A DNA stretch of 64,000 bases from contig NZ_BBXJ01000001.1 of assembly GCF_001019715.1 (NCBI RefSeq), positions 992,001-1,056,000 of the forward strand. The letters run 5' to 3'. The position numbers and the translations under genes are program-made. Shown piece after piece: positions 45,826 through 55,262 of this stretch. Each line of letters begins with the position of its first letter. Positions within the stretch are counted from its first letter, which is position 1. Source of the stretch: Rodentibacter caecimuris. Lineage in GTDB: Bacteria; Pseudomonadota; Gammaproteobacteria; Enterobacterales; Pasteurellaceae. The notes beneath the pieces are model-generated. The model was not told where the DNA came from and searched no databases. It saw only the letters and a program-made list of their open reading frames with translations.

Positions 45826-45856
45826 AAGTGCGGTTGATTTTGACCGCACTTTTTTA
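45826..45856. terminator. Inverted uptake-signal pair upstream of pyrD
   Basis: AAAGTGCGGT (45826) and ACCGCACTTTTTT (45844) form a stem in the 267-base gap between divergent hsdM and pyrD. The rest of this gap (45619-45825) shows only AT-rich sequence and no supported gene. Confidence 0.7.
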
Positions 45857-45885
45857 CAGTCAACTATCCTGAGAGATAAACGAGT

Positions 45886-46905
45886 ATGTATAAATTATTC
45901 CGTCAGTGCATTTTCCAAATGGATGCGGAGAATGCCCATAATTTCACCCTTCAATGTTTAAAACTTGCCGGTCATCCGTTGTTGCAACCGATATTGAAAT
46001 CTATCATTAGTACGCCGAAAGGCACGGAGAAAACCGTCATGGGCGTGCGTTTTCCAAATCCCATCGGCTTGGCAGCCGGAGCGGATAAAAATGGCGAGGC
46101 GATGGATGGTTTTGGCGCATTAGGATTCGGCTTTGTGGAAGTGGGAACGGTTACCCCCCTTGCGCAAGATGGCAATGCTAAGCCACGTCAGTTTCGTTTG
46201 GTTGAAGCGGAAGGCATTATTAATCGCAATGGTTTTAACAATAACGGCATTGATTATTTGATCGAAAATGTTAAGCAGACGCGTTATCGCGGTGTGATTG
46301 GCATTAATATTGGTAAAAATAAACAAACTCCATTGGAACACGGTAAAGATGATTATATTTTTTGTTTGAACAAAGCCTATAACTATGCCGGTTATATTAC
46401 GGTGAATATTTCATCACCGAATACGCCAGATTTGCGCCAATTGCAATATGGCGATTATTTTGATGATTTGTTGCAAAGCATTAAGGCGCGTCAGGCGGTT
46501 TTGGCGGAGCAATATAATAAATATGTGCCGATAGCAGTAAAAATTGCACCGGATTTATCGGAGGCGGAGTTGGTTCAAATAGCCGATACTTTGCTTCGTC
46601 ATAAAATGGATGGTGTGATTGCCACTAATACCACTATTTCCCGTGATAATGTCGTTGGCTTGAAAAATGCCGATCAGCAGGGGGGATTAAGTGGAAAGCC
46701 GTTGCAACAAAAAAGTACGGCGATGATTAAGCGATTACACCAAGAATTGAAAGGGCAGATCCCTATTATTGGCAGCGGCGGCATTGACGGCGTGCCAAAT
46801 GCGCAAGAAAAAATGGAGGCGGGCGCAGAATTGTTGCAAGTGTATTCGGGGCTGATTTATCACGGTCCGAAATTGGTAAAAGCATTGGTTGAAGCAATAA
46901 AATAA
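45886..46905 (+). CDS. pyrD: Dihydroorotate dehydrogenase (quinone), class 2
   Basis: A 339-residue FMN enzyme of pyrimidine synthesis, bound to the inner membrane by its N-terminal helices ([20 protein letters not shown]). Signatures are [53 protein letters not shown] (catalytic Ser) and GSGGIDG. Its stop shares bases with the next start (TAATG). Confidence 0.96.
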   Translation: MYKLFRQCIFQMDAENAHNFTLQCLKLAGHPLLQPILKSIISTPKGTEKTVMGVRFPNPIGLAAGADKNGEAMDGFGALGFGFVEVGTVTPLAQDGNAKPRQFRLVEAEGIINRNGFNNNGIDYLIENVKQTRYRGVIGINIGKNKQTPLEHGKDDYIFCLNKAYNYAGYITVNISSPNTPDLRQLQYGDYFDDLLQSIKARQAVLAEQYNKYVPIAVKIAPDLSEAELVQIADTLLRHKMDGVIATNTTISRDNVVGLKNADQQGGLSGKPLQQKSTAMIKRLHQELKGQIPIIGSGGIDGVPNAQEKMEAGAELLQVYSGLIYHGPKLVKALVEAIK

Positions 46906-47729
46906 TGGCAAAGATATATGATTTACACTGTCACAGCACGGCATCAGACGGTGTATTAAGTCCGACCGAAGTGGTGCAACGGGCGGCGGAACAAGGTGTG
47001 AATGTTCTTGCATTGTGTGATCATGATACAGTTGATGGTATTGATGAGGCCAAAATCGCAGCAGAGACGGTGGACATTGAATTAATTAACGGGGTGGAGA
47101 TTTCGACAAATTGGCAAGGGCGAGGTATTCATATTGTTGGGCTTAATTTTGATAAAACTCATCCCAAAATGACCGCACTTTTAGCAGAGCAAAAAAATTT
47201 ACGTGAAAAAAGAGCGGTCAGTATTGGCGAGAAATTGGGAAAAGCAGGAATTCCTAATGCCTATGAGGGTGCAAAAGCCTTAGCAAATGGGGAAGTAACC
47301 CGCGCCCATTATGCCCGTTATTTGGTACAAATCGGCAAAGTATCAAACGATGGGCAAGCTTTCAAACGCTATCTGGGGCAAGGCAAATCCGCTTTTGTTA
47401 AAGCAGAATGGGTTGATATTCCTACCGCCATTGAAACGATTCATGCCGCTGGTGGTGTTGCGGTGATTGCTCACCCTTTACGTTATAACTTGACGGGCAA
47501 ATGGATTCGAAAATTAATGGCAGATTTCAAAGTGTGGAGTGGTGATGCAATGGAAATTTCCGGCTACGGACAAACCAAAGATCAACGCCAAATGCTTGCA
47601 TGTTGGGCGAATGAGTTTGGCTTGCTCGGTTCGGTGGGATCGGATTTCCATTTTCCTTGTGGCTGGGTGGAACTAGGGAGAAATTTGGATTTGCCGGATG
47701 GCGTGAGTACGGTTTGGGAACGGTTTTAG
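46905..47729 (+). CDS. rnm: PHP-domain 5'-3' exoribonuclease (RNase AM/YciV type)
   Basis: A 274-residue PHP phosphoesterase. Metal motifs are YDLHCHSTASDG (HxH), LCDHDTVDG, GVEIS, HVVAH-like AVIAHPLRY and the late GSDFH. E. coli RNase AM trims 5' ends of 23S and 5S rRNA precursors; older annotations call the family TrpH. It is coupled to pyrD by a TAATG overlap. One internal uptake core (ACCGCACTTTT, about 47171) is part of the coding sequence. Confidence 0.85.
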   Translation: MAKIYDLHCHSTASDGVLSPTEVVQRAAEQGVNVLALCDHDTVDGIDEAKIAAETVDIELINGVEISTNWQGRGIHIVGLNFDKTHPKMTALLAEQKNLREKRAVSIGEKLGKAGIPNAYEGAKALANGEVTRAHYARYLVQIGKVSNDGQAFKRYLGQGKSAFVKAEWVDIPTAIETIHAAGGVAVIAHPLRYNLTGKWIRKLMADFKVWSGDAMEISGYGQTKDQRQMLACWANEFGLLGSVGSDFHFPCGWVELGRNLDLPDGVSTVWERF

Positions 47730-47754
47730 TTTTTAGACATTATGCCGAAAACTT

Positions 47755-47783
47755 GGAGGGACGCCACGCTGGCGTCCTTTTTT
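47755..47783 (+). terminator. Solitary REP hairpin serving as terminator
   Basis: GGAGGGACGCC and GGCGTCCTTTTTT form a stem 26 bases after the PHP gene stop. The arms match the REP family of the RAYT locus, but with a T-run, so a REP copy seems to do terminator duty. Confidence 0.65.
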
Positions 47784-47826
47784 AATATATTGAATAGAGA
47801 AAATAAGGTGAAAATTGACCGCTCTT

Positions 47827-48462
47827 TTATCCCAAATGCTCCGTATCATTCACTTTTTCAACGGTAAAGCCTTTTTCGCTATCATAATGCACGATACTGA
47901 TCGCTGTGTTGAGTAAAGAAACGGATTGTCCTGCTTGACGGTGATTTTGCCAAGTCGCACCGCCAAGTAGAGCGATGAGTAAGCGTAGTGTATGGCCGTG
48001 AGAAACGACTAAAATATTGCCTTTATCATGGATTTGAATGATGTCTTGTATCGCTTTCATTGCCCGCTCCGCGAGTTGTTGGTAGGTTTCGCCGCCGTTT
48101 GTTTCGGCTTTGTAATTTGCCGGATCGCTGATCATTTGTTTAAATTCGGTCTGCTCACGCAAAGGTTCAACCGATTGCCCTTCCCATTTTCCAAAATATT
48201 GCTCGTTTAAACCTTTATGTTGGAAAAGCGGAATATTGCGTTTGCCAATAATCTGTTCTGCCGTGTCAATCGTGCGTTTTAGCATGCTGGAATAAGCCGC
48301 TGCAAAAGGAATCTGTTGTAATGCGGCGCCGGCTTGTTGTGCGCCTAAAATGCCTTGTTCTGTGAGGGGGGAATCGCCATGTCCTTGCATTAAACCCTGT
48401 TCGTTCCAAACAGTTCTGCCGTGGCGGATGAAGTAAAAAGTCAGTTGTTTTTTCATATTCAT
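47827..48462 (-). CDS. Histidine phosphatase family protein
   Basis: A 211-residue phosphoglycerate-mutase-like phosphatase. The catalytic FIRHGRTVWNEQGLMQGHGDSPLT near the N-terminus and VVSHGHTLR (second His) are complete. Family members dephosphorylate small metabolites; the substrate is unresolved (GpmB, CobC and other types look alike). There is no signal peptide. It is monocistronic, behind the efflux operon terminator. Confidence 0.85.
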   Translation of the reverse strand: MNMKKQLTFYFIRHGRTVWNEQGLMQGHGDSPLTEQGILGAQQAGAALQQIPFAAAYSSMLKRTIDTAEQIIGKRNIPLFQHKGLNEQYFGKWEGQSVEPLREQTEFKQMISDPANYKAETNGGETYQQLAERAMKAIQDIIQIHDKGNILVVSHGHTLRLLIALLGGATWQNHRQAGQSVSLLNTAISIVHYDSEKGFTVEKVNDTEHLG

Positions 48463-48474
48463 TAAACCGAGTTA

Positions 48475-48500
48475 AAAAATAAGGAAGCCGAAACTTCCTT
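48475..48500 (-). terminator. Terminator of the macA-macB-OMF operon
   Basis: AAGGAAG (48481) and CTTCCTT (48494) pair; on the minus strand the stem is followed by ATTTTTTAAC, just beyond the outer-membrane factor gene. Confidence 0.7.
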
Positions 48501-48511
48501 ATGGAGAATAA

Positions 48512-49879
48512 TTAACGGGAGTAATAACCCGCCATTGAGCTATATACGGCATTTTCTGCCTGAATTACGTTATATTTCGCTTGTAAAATGGAAAGTTGTG
48601 ATGCTTTTTCAGTGTTTGCTGCGTTCAACCATTCACGTAATTCCGATACGCCGGCATTATAACGATTGCGATAGTATTGGGTGATACGTTTATTGTAATT
48701 GAATGTTTTTTGTTGGTTCGCAAAAGCACTTTGTGCTTGTGTAAAGGCAAAGTAGTTGGTATCTACATCGTTTAACGCGGTTGTAATGCTTTGCTCGTAA
48801 TTTAAACGCGCGGTTTCATAATCGGCTTCAGAGATTTTCACATTCCATTTTACGGTATTCCAGCTTAGGAAAGGTAAACTGATGCCGATAGTACCTCCGG
48901 CAATCGGGCTGTGAAGAGCATTGCCTACTTTGTTACCGGTTGAGGTTAAACTTCCTCCCAAAGTAATTTCAGGAAACCACCCTTTTTCTGTCGCTTTGGC
49001 ATTTTTAAATGCGCTGCTTAAGCGATATTGATTGCCCTTGATATCAGGACGATTAGCGATCACAGAAACCGACACATTCAAATTCACCCCCACATTTTTC
49101 ACATTAAGAATATGTGGGAAATTGATATTTAAAGCCTCTTCCGGTTTTAAATTAAGCAAATTGCGTAAAGTTCGCTCTGCCGTTTTACGTTGGGTTTGGT
49201 AAGTAATCAAATTATTACGTGCGGTTAAAACCGATTGTTGGGCTTGATCGACACTTGCGGCATCGGCAACACCTTGGTTTAGACGACGCTGCATAATGTT
49301 GCTAATGTCATTGTAATATTTGATGCTTTCTTCTGTGGTCGTGATGGCATCGTTTAAATAGGCAATTTGATAATAGGTTGTTACAACAGAGTTGATTAAA
49401 GACAATTTTGTTGCTTCTAGATCTTGTGCCGTGGCTTTATGCGTCCATTCTGCGGCGTCGGCGGAATCTGCTAAACGACGCCATAAATCGAGGGTATAAG
49501 CCACGTTTAATGATCCGCGGTGTGAAATGGTTGAGCTTGCGGAGGTATCAATTCGGCGTTGCGCGCCTGATGAGGTCGAGCCGCTAAATGTTGGCACTAA
49601 ATTCGCACCAACCAAATTCGCATTATAAAGCGCACGATTAACCGCAACGGCTGCTTTGGCAAGATCTTTATTATTTAATAGCGCTTGTTCTACTACTCGG
49701 TTAAGTTGGGCATCATTGTAAAGTGCCCACCAATTTTCTTTGACATTAAACTGTTTGGTAATTTCTTCGTATTTTTGATAGTCAGCTTGGCTGGCTTGAT
49801 AAGAATCGCCAATATTGGCACAACCGCTAAGCGTTGCTGCCATCACGATGGCAAGTGTGAGTTTTTTCATTTTTAACAT
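48512..49879 (-). CDS. Outer-membrane efflux lipoprotein (NodT/CusC type)
   Basis: A 455-residue TolC-like outer-membrane factor with lipobox LSGC (signal MLKMKKLTLAIVMAATLSGC). It has the two repeated coiled-coil regions of the family (EQALLNNKDLAKAAVAVNRA and YNVIQAENAVYSSMAGYY). It would form the exit duct for the MacAB pump encoded just upstream on the same strand. AAGGAAAAACA precedes the start. Confidence 0.88.
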   Translation of the reverse strand: MLKMKKLTLAIVMAATLSGCANIGDSYQASQADYQKYEEITKQFNVKENWWALYNDAQLNRVVEQALLNNKDLAKAAVAVNRALYNANLVGANLVPTFSGSTSSGAQRRIDTSASSTISHRGSLNVAYTLDLWRRLADSADAAEWTHKATAQDLEATKLSLINSVVTTYYQIAYLNDAITTTEESIKYYNDISNIMQRRLNQGVADAASVDQAQQSVLTARNNLITYQTQRKTAERTLRNLLNLKPEEALNINFPHILNVKNVGVNLNVSVSVIANRPDIKGNQYRLSSAFKNAKATEKGWFPEITLGGSLTSTGNKVGNALHSPIAGGTIGISLPFLSWNTVKWNVKISEADYETARLNYEQSITTALNDVDTNYFAFTQAQSAFANQQKTFNYNKRITQYYRNRYNAGVSELREWLNAANTEKASQLSILQAKYNVIQAENAVYSSMAGYYSR

Positions 49880-49906
49880 TGTTTTTCCTTGATTAAAATC
49901 GTTAAA

Positions 49907-49934
49907 AAAGTGCGGTTGATTTTAACCGCATTTT
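49907..49934. other. Inverted uptake-signal pair between OMF and macB
   Basis: AAAAGTGCGGTT (about 49906) pairs with AACCGCATTTT (49924), where one arm lacks the CACTT form. It may attenuate transcription between macB and the outer-membrane gene. Confidence 0.55.
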
Positions 49935-49949
49935 AGAGTTTTACAAAAT

Positions 49950-51881
49950 CTATTCGCGGGCGAGGGCAGTAATAGGATTTAGCTGTGCCGCCCGTTTTGC
50001 CGGCATATAACCAAACACTACGCCAATCAGAGATGAAAACAAGACGGCTGTAATGATTGAAGCGCTTGAAAATGCCATAGTAAAGTCATTCATAAATAAA
50101 TTGAATAGCAAACCAATTAAACCGGAGAGCAAAATACCAGTTAGTCCGCCTATTAAACAAATGAGTACGGCTTCAATTAAGAATTGTTGCAAAATATTGT
50201 GCTGACGGGCGCCAATTGCCATACGCACACCGATTTCTTTGGTGCGTTCAGTAACTGAAACCAACATGATATTCATCACCCCTATGCCACCTACAATGAG
50301 GGAAATAAAAGCAATGGAGGAGATCAATAATTTCATTGTGCCGGTTGTGCTTTCAATAGTTTGTTTAATGGTATCGCTATTCATCACAAAAAAATCTTTT
50401 TTACCGTGGCGTATGGTCAGTAGCTCGGTGATACTTTTTTCTGCTACCGTGGAATTGATATCATCGGCAATTTTCACGGTGATAGAACCGATTTTTTTAC
50501 TGCCAGAAATTTTATTCATCACTGTGCTGTAAGGTGCGTAAATAGTCAGAGAACTACTTGCGCCACCCATTTGTCTGTCGGAAACCACTCCAATGATGCA
50601 CAGTGGGCGTTTATTAAACATCACCACTTTGCCTAGTGGCGATTCATTCGGAAAAATGGATTTTTTTGCACTTTCGTCAATTAAGGCGACCTGATTATTT
50701 TCCTTCACATCTTCAATGGAAAATAAACTACCTTGCTTCAGGGTTAATCCCTCCACATCAAAATATTGTTCTCCGACACCTCTTAGACTAGTAGAGGAGA
50801 AGGTTTGATTGCCATATACCAATATCCCGCTAGATGAACTATTGGGGGTGACGCTTTGCACATAGCTTTGTTTACTCAGGGCATCGGCATCGTTAATGGT
50901 GAGGTTTTGCATTTGTTCCGCACGGCGATCGCCAAAGCCTGTTCCATTGAAAATCGTCATGGTGCTAGTGCCGATACCTTTAATGTTTTCAAGAATTTTT
51001 TGTTGTGAACCGTTTCCCAGTGCCACTACGGAAACCACGGAGGTAATGCCGATGATGATCCCTAGCATGGTGAGTAAAGAACGCATTTTATGTGCCACAA
51101 TCGCACTGACGGACATCCTAAAAGCCTCAATGAGCTGATCTTTGCTAAAGCCAAAGTGCGGTTTCATTTTGCTTTGATTTTTAACCGCACTTTTAATCGG
51201 TTCTTTTTGTGAATCGGCAATAATTTCGCCGTCTTTCAGTTCAATGATTCGGTTTGCACTGGCGGCGATATCTCGGTCGTGAGTGACCATAATAATGGTA
51301 TGCCCTTCGTGATGAAGCTGACGCAGGATTTCCATCACATTCTGTCCACTGTGGGAATCCAGTGCTCCGGTGGGTTCATCGGCAAGAATAATTTCACCAC
51401 CATTCATCAAGGCACGGGCAATACTCACGCGTTGTTGCTGACCGCCGGAAAGTTGGTTGGGGTTATTTTGCCATTTATCGCCTAAACCGAGTTTTTCCAA
51501 TAATTGTTTGGCTCGTTCAAGCCGCTGTTCTTGCGGCATTCCGGCATAAATTGCGGGCAAGGCGACATTTTCCGCCGCTGTGAGTGTGGAAAGTAAATTG
51601 TAACGTTGGAAAATGAAACCAAATTTTTGACTGCGTAAATCGGAGAGCTGATCCGCTGAAAGCTGATTGGTTTCTTTACCGTCAATTTTATAAGAACCGC
51701 CAGTTGCCGTATCCAAGCAACCAATGATATTCATTAGTGTGGATTTTCCCGAACCGGATTGCCCGATAATCGCAACAAAATCACCTTTTTCGATGTTAAG
51801 TGAAATATTTTTTAAAATATGAACGCGATTTTCAGCTTCACCGAAATAGCGGTTAAGTTGATTAATTTCAATAATATTCAT
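49950..51881 (-). CDS. macB: Macrolide export ATP-binding/permease protein MacB
   Basis: A 643-residue ABC transporter half-dimer. Walker A GQSGSGKST, signature LSGGQQQR, Walker B IILADEPTGALD and H-loop VTHD lie in the first 230 residues. Four membrane helices and a large periplasmic domain (about residues 300-520) follow, the MacB pattern. It exports macrolides, toxins or porphyrins with MacA and an outer-membrane factor. The ATG at 51881 follows a TTG codon. A full uptake core sits in the linker coding region (about 51156-51195). Confidence 0.93.
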   Translation of the reverse strand: MNIIEINQLNRYFGEAENRVHILKNISLNIEKGDFVAIIGQSGSGKSTLMNIIGCLDTATGGSYKIDGKETNQLSADQLSDLRSQKFGFIFQRYNLLSTLTAAENVALPAIYAGMPQEQRLERAKQLLEKLGLGDKWQNNPNQLSGGQQQRVSIARALMNGGEIILADEPTGALDSHSGQNVMEILRQLHHEGHTIIMVTHDRDIAASANRIIELKDGEIIADSQKEPIKSAVKNQSKMKPHFGFSKDQLIEAFRMSVSAIVAHKMRSLLTMLGIIIGITSVVSVVALGNGSQQKILENIKGIGTSTMTIFNGTGFGDRRAEQMQNLTINDADALSKQSYVQSVTPNSSSSGILVYGNQTFSSTSLRGVGEQYFDVEGLTLKQGSLFSIEDVKENNQVALIDESAKKSIFPNESPLGKVVMFNKRPLCIIGVVSDRQMGGASSSLTIYAPYSTVMNKISGSKKIGSITVKIADDINSTVAEKSITELLTIRHGKKDFFVMNSDTIKQTIESTTGTMKLLISSIAFISLIVGGIGVMNIMLVSVTERTKEIGVRMAIGARQHNILQQFLIEAVLICLIGGLTGILLSGLIGLLFNLFMNDFTMAFSSASIITAVLFSSLIGVVFGYMPAKRAAQLNPITALARE

Positions 51882-51898
51882 CAAATTTCTACCGCACT

Positions 51899-53074
51899 TT
51901 AGAACATTTTTGGCCCGCGACTACTATTGCCAACCTGTTCGCCGGCTGCCACTTGTGACACGATCACATTTTCACCTTCCGCCAAACCGGATTTAATTTC
52001 CGTTTGGAAATCATTTTGTACGCCTATTTCCACTTCTCGCATTTCAGGCTGATTTTTTTCATTCAAAATATTGACGAAGGTTTTTCCTTCTTTCCTTTGA
52101 ATCGCCATATTAGAGACCAATAACACATTTTGTGCATCGGCAATTTTAATATTGTTTTCCGTGGTCATGCCAATGCGTAAAGTGCGGTCAGGATTATCTA
52201 CGATTAAATTAGCGTAATAATAAACTGCGGTTGTCGTACTTGATGAAGTCGAACTGCTTGACGAAGTTGAGGCATTATCACTTTTTGTTGTGGTTGCCGG
52301 ATCAACAGAGGAAATCACGCCATGGTAATAGGTGTTGGGAGCAGACAAAATCGTAAAACTTACTTTTTGTCCGGCTTTGACTTTGGTAATGTCGCCTTCT
52401 GAAATTTCAGGTTTCACCAACATTCTGCTGAGATCGGCGACCGTGACGATGGTTGGGGTGGTTTGTGCGGAATTGACGGTTTGTCCTTCGGAAATTGGCG
52501 TAGAAATGATCGTCCCATCAATAGGTGAAGTGATCTGTGTATAGCCCACATTGGTTTCCGCTGTATCCACTTCAATTTCTGCTTGTTTAATGGACTCTTT
52601 TAATGCTTCCACTTCGGATTTTGCCGCATCAAACGTATTTTTAGCATTATTGACATCATCAAGGGAAGCCGCTTTTTGTCCGTATAGTTTTGAATAACGG
52701 GAATAAGCGGATTGTGCAACGGTAAGTGCGGTTTCTTTTGCTTTTAATTGTGCCTGATAGCTGGCAAGTGCAGCTTTTTTGGTATTAAGATTATTAATTT
52801 GTGTAGTGGAATCAATATCTGCAATCAAGTCGCCTTTTTTCACTTCTTGTCCGAGAGTGACGTAAAGTTTAGTGATTTTACCGGAAACTTGGGCACCCAC
52901 ATCTACTTCATTGATACTACTGATAGATCCTGATGCAACAACAGTTTTTTCAACGTTACCACGAATGACTTTTTCGGTGAGGTAGGCGGCTTGTTGATGA
53001 TGGCTATACGAAAAAAAGTAATAGGCAAATCCGCCTAAAATTAATAAACCGAGTACAACTAAAATTTTCTTCAT
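51899..53074 (-). CDS. macA: Macrolide efflux adaptor MacA
   Basis: A 391-residue periplasmic adaptor with an N-terminal membrane anchor (ILVVLGLLILGGFAYYFFSY). The lipoyl halves GSISSINEVDVGAQVSGKI and GYTQITSPIDGTIIS bracket a coiled-coil hairpin. A Ser/Thr tract (TTTKSDNASTSS with following SSTSSSTTT, about residues 260-285) expands a loop and is unusual. It is the first gene of the macA-macB-OMF operon, 17 bases before macB. Confidence 0.92.
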   Translation of the reverse strand: MKKILVVLGLLILGGFAYYFFSYSHHQQAAYLTEKVIRGNVEKTVVASGSISSINEVDVGAQVSGKITKLYVTLGQEVKKGDLIADIDSTTQINNLNTKKAALASYQAQLKAKETALTVAQSAYSRYSKLYGQKAASLDDVNNAKNTFDAAKSEVEALKESIKQAEIEVDTAETNVGYTQITSPIDGTIISTPISEGQTVNSAQTTPTIVTVADLSRMLVKPEISEGDITKVKAGQKVSFTILSAPNTYYHGVISSVDPATTTKSDNASTSSSSSTSSSTTTAVYYYANLIVDNPDRTLRIGMTTENNIKIADAQNVLLVSNMAIQRKEGKTFVNILNEKNQPEMREVEIGVQNDFQTEIKSGLAEGENVIVSQVAAGEQVGNSSRGPKMF

Positions 53075-53318
53075 TGATCGTAAATTCCAAATAATGAACG
53101 TTTGTTCAGCTTACGCATTTTAATGATAAATCTCGTGTTTTGCACGAAAAATTTGGGTGATGAGACAAAGTCTCTTTCAAAAAGTTTGTCTTGGTGGTGA
53201 ATTTTTACATGACAAAATTAGCTGAAAATTAGGAAGCAAACGCTTAATTTCTCATATCTCGCTTTTTTCTTATAAAACATATAGAATAGCCGATTATTTT
53301 TTCTATTACGAGAAAGCT

Positions 53319-54992
53319 ATGAGTAATACAGAACATACCTTAGAAAATTCGGAAGATACACGTCCGCATAACTTCATTACCCAAATTATTGATGAAGATT
53401 TGGCAAGCGGTAAACATAACGAGGTTTACACTCGTTTTCCACCGGAACCAAACGGTTATTTACATATCGGGCATGCGAAATCGATTTGCTTAAATTTTGG
53501 CATTGCGAAAGATTATAACGGTTTATGCAATTTACGCTTTGATGATACCAACCCTTTGAAGGAAGATGTTGAATATGTGGACTCCATCAAAGAAGACGTA
53601 GAATGGCTAGGTTTCAAATGGGCGGGAGAAGTGCATTATGCCTCGGATTATTTTGATGCGCTCTATGGCTATGCGATTGAATTAATCAAAAAAGGCTTGG
53701 CTTATGTCGATGAGCTATCACCGGAAGAAATGCGTGAATATCGCGGCACATTAACGGAGCCGGGGAAAAACAGCCCTTATCGTGATCGCAGTGTAGAAGA
53801 AAATTTAGCCTTATTTGAAAAAATGAAAAACGGCGAATTTGCCGAAGGTAAAGCCTGTTTACGGGCGAAAATAGATATGGCTTCACCGTTTATGGTGATG
53901 CGTGATCCGGTGCTTTACCGTATTAAATTTGCCAAACATCACCAAACCGGCGATAAATGGTGTATTTATCCAATGTATGATTTTACCCATTGTATTTCCG
54001 ATGCGATTGAGCGTATTACACATTCATTATGTACATTAGAGTTCCAAGATAACCGCCGTTTGTACGACTGGGTGTTGGATAATATTTCTATTGAGCGTCC
54101 ATTACCGCACCAATACGAATTTTCACGTTTAAATTTAGAAGGCACATTAACTTCTAAGCGTAAATTGTTGAAATTGGTAACGGACGGCATTGTTGACGGT
54201 TGGAATGATCCGCGTATGCCAACTATTTCAGGTTTACGTCGCCGTGGTTATACGCCGGCATCAATTCGTGAATTTTGTCGCCGTATTGGGGTCACCAAAC
54301 AAGATAATGTGGTGGAATATAGTGCATTAGAAGCCTGCATTCGTGATGATCTCAACCAAAATGCTTGCCGTGCAATGGCAGTGATTGATCCGGTGAAAAT
54401 AGTCATTGAAAATTTTGAAGGTGAAGAAATGTTGACGGCACCAAATCACCCAAATCGTCCGGAACTAGGCGAACGTCAATTACCTTTCACCAAAGAAATC
54501 TATATTGATCGTGCGGATTTTCGTGAAGAAGCCAATAAGCAATACAAACGTCTCGTACTTGGCAAAGAAGTGCGTTTGCGTAATGCTTATGTGATTAAAG
54601 CTGAACGTGTGGAAAAAGACGCAAATGGTGAAATTACCACAATTTTTTGTAGCTATGATCCGAATACATTAGGCAAAAATCCGGCAGATGGTCGTAAGGT
54701 GAAAGGGGTGATTCATTGGGTCTCGGCAGTGCATAACCATCCGGCAGAATTCCGTCTTTATGACAAACTCTTTACGGTTTCAAATCCGGGAGCCGAGGAA
54801 GATATTTGTTCAGTCGTCAATCCAAATTCCCTTGTGGTAAAACATGGCGTGGTAGAACAAAGTCTTGGTAATGCACAAGCGGAAAAAGGGTATCAATTTG
54901 AACGTGAAGGCTATTTCTGTGCAGACAGCAAAGACAATCGCCCTGAACATTTGGTGTTTAACCTCACGGTTAGCTTAAAAGAAAGTTTTTAG
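53319..54992 (+). CDS. glnS: Glutaminyl-tRNA synthetase
   Basis: A 557-residue class I synthetase that charges tRNA-Gln. The HIGH-type motif is [20 protein letters not shown] (about residues 41-60) and the KMSKS-type loop is TLTSKRKL. It has the C-terminal anticodon-binding barrels. Normal length. It is divergent from macA; the 244-base gap between them (53075-53318) holds AT-rich promoter-like sequence and nothing else I can support. Confidence 0.97.
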   Translation: MSNTEHTLENSEDTRPHNFITQIIDEDLASGKHNEVYTRFPPEPNGYLHIGHAKSICLNFGIAKDYNGLCNLRFDDTNPLKEDVEYVDSIKEDVEWLGFKWAGEVHYASDYFDALYGYAIELIKKGLAYVDELSPEEMREYRGTLTEPGKNSPYRDRSVEENLALFEKMKNGEFAEGKACLRAKIDMASPFMVMRDPVLYRIKFAKHHQTGDKWCIYPMYDFTHCISDAIERITHSLCTLEFQDNRRLYDWVLDNISIERPLPHQYEFSRLNLEGTLTSKRKLLKLVTDGIVDGWNDPRMPTISGLRRRGYTPASIREFCRRIGVTKQDNVVEYSALEACIRDDLNQNACRAMAVIDPVKIVIENFEGEEMLTAPNHPNRPELGERQLPFTKEIYIDRADFREEANKQYKRLVLGKEVRLRNAYVIKAERVEKDANGEITTIFCSYDPNTLGKNPADGRKVKGVIHWVSAVHNHPAEFRLYDKLFTVSNPGAEEDICSVVNPNSLVVKHGVVEQSLGNAQAEKGYQFEREGYFCADSKDNRPEHLVFNLTVSLKESF

Positions 54993-55067
54993 TTTTCATC
55001 AACAAAAGTGCGGTCAAAATTAACGGTATTATGTAGCAGTTGCAAAAATCTATTTTTTTGTGAACTT

Positions 55068-55149
55068 GTAGGGACACACTGCGTGTGTCCGTTATAAAAT
55101 CAAATCATTTCAATATATTAAAATTCGGACACACGCAGTGTGTCCCTAC
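55068..55149. repeat. Large inverted repeat, REP variant doublet
   Basis: GTAGGGACACACTGC...GTGTCCG (55068-55091) and its exact inverse ending GTGTCCCTAC (55126-55149) form 24-bp arms around 34 AT-rich bases. The outer GTAGGGAC and GTCCG match the RAYT-linked REPs, but the stem interior is ACAC/GTGT instead of GCC/GGC, a compensated variant. It lies in the 270-base gap after glnS; the rest of that gap contains uptake-core remnants. Confidence 0.7.
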
Positions 55150-55262
55150 GTATCGTTGAAATTTCTATTTTTGTGCATTTGCAACATAATACCAAAAGTT
55201 AAGATGGTTTTGACCGCATTTTTTCTTTAATTCCCCCCTGAGAGATCATGTTTAATGAGCTT

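Noticed and set aside
45672-45863. Small minus-strand reading upstream of pyrD
   Set aside because: No ribosome site, odd composition, and it covers the uptake-signal stem; judged non-coding.
52200-52295. Ser/Thr tract of macA as a phase-variation repeat
   Set aside because: The DNA is not a regular tandem repeat; codons vary, so slippage is unlikely.
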